Shown piece after piece: positions 58,654 through 64,000 of a DNA stretch of 64,000 nt. Made by a program: the position numbers and the translations under genes. The stretch is from contig JAJQHJ010000024.1 in NCBI GenBank assembly GCA_021199795.1, positions 124,001 through 188,000 of the forward strand, given 5' to 3'. Numbering within the stretch: position 1 is the first letter of the stretch; each line of letters starts with the position of its first letter. Source of the DNA: Oscillospiraceae bacterium. Lineage in GTDB: Bacteria; Bacillota; Clostridia; Oscillospirales; Ruminococcaceae. Below the pieces are notes generated by a model that was not told the origin of the DNA, did not search any database, and saw only the letters and a list, made by a program, of their open reading frames with translations.

Positions 58654-58682
58654 TTGACAAAGCGATATAATTAGATTATAAT
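58654..58682 (+). promoter_or_regulatory. Promoter of the type I antitoxin RNA
   Basis: TTGACA, 17 bases, TATAAT, perfect consensus, with no open reading frame behind it. It drives the antisense RNA against the small toxin gene. Confidence 0.88.
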
Positions 58683-58688
58683 AGAGAC

Positions 58689-58810
58689 AGAAGAGCGGAA
58701 CCGCCGTAAACAGTTCCGAGTCAATCTAAAAAGTGTGGATAAGAATCCTACACAATAATTGGAAATTGACCGTTCCTTTTAGTTTAGTTCAGGGCGGTTA
58801 TTTTCTTTTA
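58689..58810 (+). ncRNA. Putative antisense antitoxin RNA of a type I toxin-antitoxin system
   Basis: A roughly 120-base RNA starting near 58689 and ending at the terminator ACCGTTCC...GGGCGGT (58769-58798) with TTATTTTCTTTT. A 5' hairpin CGGAAC/GTTCCG is at 58696-58718. It reads into the toxin gene from the opposite side and overlaps the 3' part of its mRNA (58727-58810), as in txpA/RatA and bsrG/SR4 of Bacillus. There is no coding frame of note. Confidence 0.72.
58728..58753 (-). terminator. Terminator of the toxin mRNA
   Basis: On the minus strand GTGTAGGAT-TCTT-ATCCACAC (one mismatch) is followed by TTTTT. It lies about 45 bases past the toxin stop codon and inside the antisense RNA gene. 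Confidence 0.78.
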
Positions 58811-58893
58811 TGGTTGTCCGACCAGAGGTCAAACAAATGAAACATAACCGAAAACAGTAGCTCAAGAAGCAACAAGACTTCAGTAAGTGTCAT
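58798..58893 (-). CDS. Small hydrophobic toxin-like peptide (31 residues)
   Basis: Candidate membrane-acting type I toxin. The reading frame starts with MTLTEVLLLL, has a single hydrophobic helix with a few acidic residues, and ends SDNHKRK, the basic tail seen in TxpA/BsrG/holin-like toxin families. GGGAGGTCGATAAAC precedes the ATG, a strong ribosome site about 9 bases away. A perfect-spacing promoter lies about 130 bases upstream and a terminator downstream. The 5' leader carries two strong hairpins (58944-58961 and 58985-59005), typical of translationally restrained toxin mRNAs. The 3' end is covered by the antisense RNA. It was found by hand because it is shorter than usual gene-finding limits. 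Confidence 0.75.
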   Translation of the reverse strand: MTLTEVLLLLELLFSVMFHLFDLWSDNHKRK

Positions 58894-59025
58894 GTTTATC
58901 GACCTCCCTTCTTTTATGTAATCTCTGCGGAGCAGAAACTACCGGAGCAGTTACCTGCTCCACAGGAGAAGATCGACCTTTTTGCTTGTAAGCGGAGCTT
59001 ACAAGTTCACTCTTCTGTCGACATA

Positions 59026-59054
59026 ATTGTACACGAAAACTTCATTTCTGTCAA
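59026..59054 (-). promoter_or_regulatory. Promoter of the small toxin gene
   Basis: TTGACA (59054-59049), 17 bases, TACAAT (59031-59026) on the minus strand, giving a start near 59019 and an mRNA of about 290 bases. Confidence 0.83.
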
Positions 59055-59111
59055 TATAATTTCTCTGCAATAGCAGGGGAATTATTTTTTTATAAAACCG
59101 AAAATTTCCTC

Positions 59112-59140
59112 TTGACAACTACTACAAAGTGTAGTATACT
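59112..59140 (+). promoter_or_regulatory. Promoter of the BlaI/BlaR1-like pair
   Basis: TTGACA, 17 bases, TATACT, overlapped by the two operator dyads. Confidence 0.9.
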
Positions 59141-59164
59141 GTAATTACTACAAGATGTAGTAAT
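59120..59164. promoter_or_regulatory. Twin BlaI/MecI-type operators
   Basis: TACTACA-AAG-TGTAGTA (59120-59136) lies in the promoter spacer and over the first bases of the -10. ATTACTACA-AGA-TGTAGTAAT (59144-59164) covers the start site. Both carry the TACA/TGTA half-sites known for BlaI and MecI repressors, so the operon should be autorepressed. Confidence 0.9.
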
Positions 59165-59184
59165 GCTTCTTTGAGGTGTACTAT

Positions 59185-59568
59185 ATGAAAACTTTCGATA
59201 AAATCACTCATGGGCTTTCCGAGGCGGAAAGGGAAATAATGCAGGTTATGTGGGAAACAGGGGAGCCTATGACGGCTTCACAGTTGCTTTCCGAGTTTGA
59301 GGACTCAAAGGGCTGGAAGCCACAGACACTCAATACATTTCTCACGAGGCTTGTTTCAAAGGGCTATCTCGAATCTCGCAAGCGCGGCAACGCAAATATC
59401 TACTCAACCCTGATTTCAAAGTCTGAATTCGAGAGCCAGGAGGCAAGTGAGTTTTTGGAGAAGAACTACGGCGGCTCTGCCAAACGTCTCATCGCCGCCC
59501 TGGTCGACGGCGGGGCAATGAGCGAGGAGGAGCTTAAAGAGCTGAAACAGTGGTTCAATGAGAGGTGA
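59185..59568 (+). CDS. BlaI/MecI-family winged-helix repressor
   Basis: The 127-residue DNA-binding repressor starts KTFDKITHGLSEAEREIMQVMWE and has the recognition helix region GWKPQTLNTFLTRLVSKGYL and wing SRKRGNANIYSTLIS. A C-terminal dimerisation helix (GGAMSEEELKELKQWFNER) completes it. In BlaI/MecI the membrane partner triggers cleavage in this C-terminal half. The ATG at 59185 has GAGGTG 6 bases upstream; a GTG at 59176 is less well placed. The twin operators lie directly upstream. It is paired with the M56 protease, with a 6-base gap. Confidence 0.93.
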   Translation: MKTFDKITHGLSEAEREIMQVMWETGEPMTASQLLSEFEDSKGWKPQTLNTFLTRLVSKGYLESRKRGNANIYSTLISKSEFESQEASEFLEKNYGGSAKRLIAALVDGGAMSEEELKELKQWFNER

Positions 59569-59574
59569 TAAAAT

Positions 59575-61866
59575 ATGACAACCATCTTTACCCTGATTAT
59601 AATGTCCTCCCTGTTTACGGGGCTTATAATGCTGATTCTATGCGCCTTTGACCATAGACTCGGCACCAAGCTTTCGCCGAAAAAGAGAACCCTTACGGCA
59701 ACCATTACTCTTGCACTTCAGCCGCTGATGCTTGCCGTCGCAACAGCTTTGTCGTTCGCACAGGACATTTTCGGCAAAGTGGAGGAGACCGTGGCGGAAA
59801 CCGTTACGTCGGCTTCGACCGGTACAACCGTTACAGACAACTTCGTAGCAACGGTGAAACCAGTGACCGAAGCGACCACCACAGCTGTTCAGGACACTCC
59901 AGTCAGTGTCTCAGTCAGCTATGCGCCAGACTTTGAGACTATTCTGACTGTAATCGCCTGGATATGGCTTGCCGGAGTTGCAGTTACGGCTATATACAAG
60001 ATAGTGTCATACCTCAGATTCACCCACAGTCTCAAAAAGAGCCTCATAAAGTGCGATATTGAAGCCAAAGTTCCGGTTCCAGTGTACACTAGTTCCATGG
60101 CAACTTCTCCGTTCTTGATGGGCTTCTTCCGGGCGAAGATTATCTTGCCTGACAAGCCGATGGACGAATCAGAGCTAGACCTTGCCATCCGGCACGAGCT
60201 GATCCACCATAAACGCCACGACATCCAGAAAAAGTTCATTGCTGAGATGCTCAAGTGCCTCAACTGGTTCAACCCGGCATTCTACGTTTATGCAAACAAG
60301 CTTTCGGAGCTCAGTGAGCTCACAGTTGATGAGATTCTGTCATCAGACCTCGACTACGCCGGCAGAAAAGCCTATGGCGGCTTACTTCTCAAGTTTGCCT
60401 CCCAGAAGCAGGAAAGCGTTCTCTGCACCGACCTGAGCAAGGGCGCAAAGAGCCTTGCCGAAAGGCTCCGACTCATCACGGAAGACGGAAAAAGAAAGAC
60501 GACAAAAGGAGAAAAGATAGCTCTCGGCATCGTCTCGGCAGTCACCCTCACAGTAATCGGCGTAAGCGTCGCATTCTGCATGACTGCCGTGCCGGAGCTG
60601 GAGGTTGACTCGGACAACTCTGATGACATTATCAAGATAGACCTCACTAGTGATCACATCGAGACATATAAGCTTGATTCACCGGTGAATCCTCTTATCG
60701 ATGCAGACTATAGCGGATGCATCGTTTTCATCCACCGCTATGGCTGGGGCGGCGTCACTGACCAGATTATCATGGACGATGAAGACACCGCTGCATTTGT
60801 CGCATGTCTTGAAAATGCGGAAATGGACTCAACACCGACGGTTGATGAGAATGTGCTGTTTGGCGGATGGACTCAGGAATACACAGTTGAGTTGAACACA
60901 GGCGAGCTCGTTCTGGTGTCGCTCACCAGGCGGGATTCCTACTACATCGTGATCAACGATTTTATGTACACCATCGATTACGATAGTTTTACAAGCCTAG
61001 CCACCTATTATGACGAAGTTTATCTTGACGACGCGCAAAAGTGTTACGTAAGCAGCGTCGAGTATGATTATCTTTCCGGCAACCTGACCGAAGATGAGTA
61101 TGCCTCTGAAAAGCAAAACCTGATCGACGTCGGTGTCATAGAGTCGGAAGATGAATACTACGAGATTCTCTCAGAGCTTGACGGCGAGCTCTTCGGCTTT
61201 GACCTGGAGACAGAAGAAGAGGTCTCCGACCTCTCAAGCGGCTACCTTGTTGAGCCAGCATACACCATGGAAGATGGACCTGAAAACCCGATCATGGTTG
61301 CAGATTTCACAGGCTGTTCGATGTACATCAATCGTCATGTTTACGGCTTTGAGGACGAACCGATACTTCTAGATAAGGAGACAACAGAGTATCTTATAGG
61401 GCTGCTCAAGGAGCCGGATTTGGACAGACTTCCGTCTGCGACCTGTTTCGACGAAGATACTGACTTTTCGGACTCTGCTGTATACACGATTGTCCTTGCA
61501 GATGGCACCGAATACAAGATAGGAAGCGCACTTTGCTACTCATTGACTGTAGACGACGTTTATGAACATTATCATTGCCTGGTTATAAATAATTATTGTT
61601 ATGTCGTCAGAGACGATGAGGAGAGCCATAAGGACTGGTGGTATACTTTCATTGACCTTTATCTGGAGCAATGGGATCGTGACTACGCTGTCCACGAGGT
61701 TTGTTACAACGAGTACTACTACCGTGTAACAAAGATATTCGATGAAGAGAGGTACAAGAGCAACATAACTGAGCTTATCGAAATGTATGGTGTGTTCGAA
61801 TCGGAAGAGGAGTATTACGAAATCCTTGCCGGCATCGACGACATCATGAAGTACATAATACAGTAA
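59575..61866 (+). CDS. BlaR1-like M56 membrane metalloprotease with a duplicated sensor region
   Basis: Signal-transducing membrane protease that would inactivate the BlaI-like repressor. The 763-residue protein has membrane segments near residues 3-25, 40-62, 122-145 and 315-337. The cytosolic zinc site is HELIHH (His207, Glu208, His211), with a second acidic ligand candidate Glu253 (TVDEILSS). After the last membrane segment, the extracellular part (about 340-763) is not a penicillin-binding domain. It contains two related halves (about 372-535 and 570-756) sharing DADYSGCIVFIHR/VADFTGCSMYINR, YYIVINDFMYTID/HCLVINNYCYVV and the ESEDEYYEIL/ESEEEYYEIL ends. The inducer is unknown. Confidence 0.9.
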   Translation: MTTIFTLIIMSSLFTGLIMLILCAFDHRLGTKLSPKKRTLTATITLALQPLMLAVATALSFAQDIFGKVEETVAETVTSASTGTTVTDNFVATVKPVTEATTTAVQDTPVSVSVSYAPDFETILTVIAWIWLAGVAVTAIYKIVSYLRFTHSLKKSLIKCDIEAKVPVPVYTSSMATSPFLMGFFRAKIILPDKPMDESELDLAIRHELIHHKRHDIQKKFIAEMLKCLNWFNPAFYVYANKLSELSELTVDEILSSDLDYAGRKAYGGLLLKFASQKQESVLCTDLSKGAKSLAERLRLITEDGKRKTTKGEKIALGIVSAVTLTVIGVSVAFCMTAVPELEVDSDNSDDIIKIDLTSDHIETYKLDSPVNPLIDADYSGCIVFIHRYGWGGVTDQIIMDDEDTAAFVACLENAEMDSTPTVDENVLFGGWTQEYTVELNTGELVLVSLTRRDSYYIVINDFMYTIDYDSFTSLATYYDEVYLDDAQKCYVSSVEYDYLSGNLTEDEYASEKQNLIDVGVIESEDEYYEILSELDGELFGFDLETEEEVSDLSSGYLVEPAYTMEDGPENPIMVADFTGCSMYINRHVYGFEDEPILLDKETTEYLIGLLKEPDLDRLPSATCFDEDTDFSDSAVYTIVLADGTEYKIGSALCYSLTVDDVYEHYHCLVINNYCYVVRDDEESHKDWWYTFIDLYLEQWDRDYAVHEVCYNEYYYRVTKIFDEERYKSNITELIEMYGVFESEEEYYEILAGIDDIMKYIIQ

Positions 61867-61877
61867 GCAGGCATAAT

Positions 61878-61911
61878 AAAACCCACCCGGACTATTCCGA
61901 GTGGGTTTTGC
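61878..61911. terminator. Terminator between convergent BlaR1-like and GH5 genes
   Basis: AAAACCCAC-CCGG and CCGA-GTGGGTTTT form an interrupted stem. T-runs occur on both strands. Confidence 0.8.
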
Positions 61912-61925
61912 TGTTCTATAGGGGA

Positions 61926-63593
61926 TTATTTCATACCGTCCAAGAGACCTTGCAGGTATTTCTCGGCGTTTGCATAGACGGATAGCTGGCGGCGGTTGAA
62001 GATGCCAAAGGCGTTGTCGCCGACGGAATCGGCGTTATTGTCCCAGACAACACACGCTATTCCATATTCCTTGGCAGTTGAGACGAAGTATTTAGCCCAT
62101 TCGTAGCGTTCATCGTCGTTTTCCTTGAAGATACAGCCAAATTCAGTCATTACAACCGGGATGCCGTTCTTGGTGAACTTGTTGTAAAGCTGTCTGAGTA
62201 TGGATTTGACATCGCTCTTGGCGGAATAGTCAAAGGTGGTGTAGGACATGTTCGTGTTCTGACAGAGATTATAGGGAGTGTAGGCGTGAACCGAAACCAT
62301 AATCCTGTCGGAGACTGTGTCGGTTGGAAGAACAAAGTCGGAGTTGACGGCTGAATAAGCGGAACCGCAGTAGGTCGAAGCCATCAGATATCTTGTTGAG
62401 TTGTTGCCGCCTGATGCTCTGACAACGTCCACAAACGCCTGGTTGCAGTCCATAATGGTCTTCATGGCTGACACGGTTGGTGCGTAAGAGCTGCTGTAGT
62501 CCCATTCATGATTGTTTGAATCGCCAACGATTCTCGGCTCGTTCATAACCTCAAATATGAGGTGCTCGTCGTAGTCTTTGAACCATTCCGCAATCTGCGT
62601 CCATATTTTCGTTATGTACTCAACTGCCTGGTCGTGCTGAGTGGGATCGAATGCAGCGTCGTCGTGGTGGGAGTCGATTATAACATACATATCGTTTTCA
62701 AGTGCCCAGTCGACTACCTCCTGAACTCTTTCAAGGAAAGATTCATATATATTGTAGTCGCTGTCGCAGTGATATGTCCATGAAACAGGGATTCTGATTG
62801 TCGTGAACCCGAGTTCAGAAATATAGTCAATCATGGCTTCCGTCGTTTTCGGATTGCCCCATGAGGTTTCGCTCGAGCCCTGAGAATCAAACGAGTTGCC
62901 TAAATTCCAGCCCAAACCCATAGCCTCAATCATGTCCTCCGGGTCAACTTCGATAATTTCGTCGACATGAGCCTTGCCGGAGCTTGAGGATGTTGTGGTG
63001 GTCATGGCTGTAGTAGAAGTTGTGGCTGTAGTTGTTGCAGCAGCGGTAGCTACGGTGGTGGCGGCAGTTGTTGCAGTTGTAGTGGCTGCGGTGGTTACAG
63101 TCGGCTTCTCGCTCTGGAGGTAGTTGTTTGAGACATACCCCACAGTGCCGCTGTAGTCAATCTGATACCATCCAGTGGAAGCTATTCCTGTGACGGTTAC
63201 CTCCTCGCCTTGGTCAAGGTGACCGATTCTGTCATAGTCGGTTGACGGACCGGAGCGGACGTTTACAGCAGCCTTGGCATACATGGTCATATTCGATTCC
63301 TCAACCGTAAATGCCGCCGTGGTGACTTCCTCGGTGGTTACAATTGCGGTGGTTGTAGCTTCAGTTGCAACGGTGGTCGCTTCAGTGGTGGCTTCCGTTG
63401 TGGCTTCAGTAGTGGTTGTGACCTCTTCCGTGGTTGTTTCCTCTGTTGTGGTCACTTCCGCAGTGGTGGTGACCTCAGGGGCAGAAGTGACCGCTGCATC
63501 AGAAGAAAACACCTCATCAGTAGCTCCACTTGCGCATCCGCATAAGCTAAGAGTCATGGTTAAAATTAGTAGTGCTGAAATAAATCTCTTCAT
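61926..63593 (-). CDS. Lipoprotein GH5 cellulase with SH3b domain and Thr-rich linkers
   Basis: Surface-anchored endo-beta-glucanase. The 555-residue protein (ATG at 63593 with GGAGGT upstream; a longer frame starts at 63644) has a lipoprotein signal ending LCGC (Cys20). A TTEATTE linker (40-95), an SH3b domain (103-160, VNVRSGPSTDYDRIGHL) and a second Thr/Ala linker (165-205) follow. The GH5 barrel (about 210-550) has GLGWNLGNSFD, the acid/base Glu352 in FEVMNEPR and the nucleophile Glu484 in VVMTEFGC. No carbohydrate-binding module or dockerin is present. SH3b may hold the enzyme at the wall. Confidence 0.92.
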   Translation of the reverse strand: MKRFISALLILTMTLSLCGCASGATDEVFSSDAAVTSAPEVTTTAEVTTTEETTTEEVTTTTEATTEATTEATTVATEATTTAIVTTEEVTTAAFTVEESNMTMYAKAAVNVRSGPSTDYDRIGHLDQGEEVTVTGIASTGWYQIDYSGTVGYVSNNYLQSEKPTVTTAATTTATTAATTVATAAATTTATTSTTAMTTTTSSSSGKAHVDEIIEVDPEDMIEAMGLGWNLGNSFDSQGSSETSWGNPKTTEAMIDYISELGFTTIRIPVSWTYHCDSDYNIYESFLERVQEVVDWALENDMYVIIDSHHDDAAFDPTQHDQAVEYITKIWTQIAEWFKDYDEHLIFEVMNEPRIVGDSNNHEWDYSSSYAPTVSAMKTIMDCNQAFVDVVRASGGNNSTRYLMASTYCGSAYSAVNSDFVLPTDTVSDRIMVSVHAYTPYNLCQNTNMSYTTFDYSAKSDVKSILRQLYNKFTKNGIPVVMTEFGCIFKENDDERYEWAKYFVSTAKEYGIACVVWDNNADSVGDNAFGIFNRRQLSVYANAEKYLQGLLDGMK

Positions 63594-63615
63594 AGTGAGT
63601 ACCTCCATATATTCA

Positions 63616-63644
63616 AGTGTACCATAAACCGTGGAGAATAGCAA
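63616..63644 (-). promoter_or_regulatory. Promoter of the GH5 gene
   Basis: TTGCTA (63644-63639), 17 bases, TACACT (63621-63616). Its -35 adjoins the T-run of the tRNA terminator. Confidence 0.78.
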
Positions 63645-63645
63645 G

Positions 63646-63676
63646 AAAAAATCCCCAAGCTTTTGCTCAGGGATTC
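63646..63676 (-). terminator. Terminator of the tRNA-Leu gene
   Basis: On minus AATCCC, an inner GAGC/GCTT pairing and GGGGATT are followed by a T-run. Confidence 0.8.
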
Positions 63677-63682
63677 AAAAGT

Positions 63683-63766
63683 TGGTGCGGCAAGTGGGAC
63701 TTGAACCCACACGTCTATGACACACGCACCTCAAACGTGCCTGTCTGCCTATTCCAGCACTGCCGC
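63683..63766 (-). tRNA. tRNA-Leu (anticodon GAG, reads CUC/CUU)
   Basis: 84 bases including an encoded CCA end. Acceptor GCGGCAG pairs with TTGCCGC; the anticodon stem CACGT/GCGTG encloses the loop TTGAGGT with anticodon GAG (63732-63730). The long variable arm (TGTCATAGACG) and T stem GTGGG/CCCAC fit a class II leucine tRNA. Its own consensus promoter is upstream and its terminator abuts the GH5 promoter. Confidence 0.95.
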
Positions 63767-63797
63767 ATATATTGTCGCTGTCTCAAACAGCTTTATC

Positions 63798-63826
63798 ATT
63801 ATAGCACCGTCTTGATGAATTGTCAA
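63798..63826 (-). promoter_or_regulatory. Promoter of tRNA-Leu
   Basis: TTGACA (63826-63821), 17 bases, TATAAT (63803-63798) on the minus strand, perfect consensus. Confidence 0.92.
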
Positions 63827-63885
63827 TACCAAATTTCAAAAAATTTTTTCTCCCCGCATGATTCGACTTTTTCATCAAGTAGTAC

Positions 63886-63914
63886 TTTACAAGCGGCAAA
63901 AATAATGCTATAAT
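63886..63914 (+). promoter_or_regulatory. Promoter of the last, partial gene
   Basis: TTTACA, 17 bases, TATAAT. Confidence 0.82.
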
Positions 63915-63947
63915 TTCTGTAATATCTCTCCGAGGGAGGACTTTTTC

Positions 63948-64000
63948 GTGTCTAAGATAAGAAGAATTTTGTCGGTAATTGTTTGTTTCACAGTTATACT
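63948..64000 (+). CDS. Start of a probable secreted or membrane protein (cut by window edge)
   Basis: GAGGGAGG lies 7-8 bases before a GTG codon. The 17 visible codons read (M)SKIRRILSVIVCFTVI, a basic start followed by a hydrophobic stretch like a signal peptide or membrane anchor. A good promoter lies upstream. The rest is outside the window, so the function cannot be called. Confidence 0.6.
   Translation, partial: MSKIRRILSVIVCFTVI

Noticed and set aside
61926-63593. Cellulosome component
   Set aside because: No dockerin or cohesin repeats are seen in the GH5 protein or elsewhere in the window; anchoring is by lipid and possibly SH3b.

Overview
The window looks like a chromosomal segment from a Gram-positive, anaerobic, fibre-degrading member of the Oscillospiraceae/Ruminococcaceae (Clostridia). 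The evidence is consistent sigma-A promoters (TTGACA/17/TATAAT) with strong AGGAGG ribosome binding sites, a tryptophan T-box leader, lipoproteins with Thr/Glu-rich linkers and SH3b domains, an [FeFe] hydrogenase, AdhE, and a set of xylan/cellulose-active enzymes. I saw no insertion sequence, prophage or CRISPR array. The species assignment is inference.

Region 1 (1-17486, minus strand) is one long run of nitrogen and nucleotide genes read from a perfect promoter at 17458-17486. In order of transcription they are four separate glutamate synthase ORFs (amidotransferase, FMN/ferredoxin synthase, polyferredoxin, FAD oxidoreductase) plus the GXGXG domain, then glnA, an ANTAR RNA-binding regulator with a degenerate receiver, pyrG, purF, purC, purB, purA, carA and carB (cut by the window edge). 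The leader holds a terminator whose 5' arm lies inside a small hairpin with an ANTAR-type hexaloop, suggesting antitermination control of glutamine supply and glutamine-consuming biosynthesis.

Region 2 (17532-34000, mostly plus) has a PlsC-like acyltransferase with a zinc ribbon, a YitT membrane protein, a Phd/PIN toxin-antitoxin pair, aconitase plus NADP-isocitrate dehydrogenase (the oxidative branch feeding 2-oxoglutarate to GOGAT), a GH3-GH43 glycosidase pair, adhE plus a small kinase-like gene, tmk (minus), and a group B-like [FeFe] hydrogenase.

Region 3 (33650-40557) is a complete trpEGDCFBA operon behind a T-box leader. Region 4 (40600-54610) carries two paralogous orphan solute-binding lipoproteins, a CE15 glucuronoyl esterase, a radical SAM protein, a Thr-rich SH3b membrane protein with a degenerate MBOAT-like partner, an HtrA protease, tandem stem-loop repeats, proS, gtrA-like and nucleotidyltransferase genes, and a secreted protein with an NPATG sortase-type tail.

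Region 5 (54797-64000) carries a heterodimeric ABC exporter, an unlisted type I toxin-antitoxin locus (31-residue hydrophobic peptide with a 3'-overlapping antisense RNA), a BlaI/BlaR1-like pair whose membrane protease has a duplicated non-penicillin-binding sensor region, a GH5 cellulase lipoprotein, tRNA-Leu(GAG), and the first codons of another gene.
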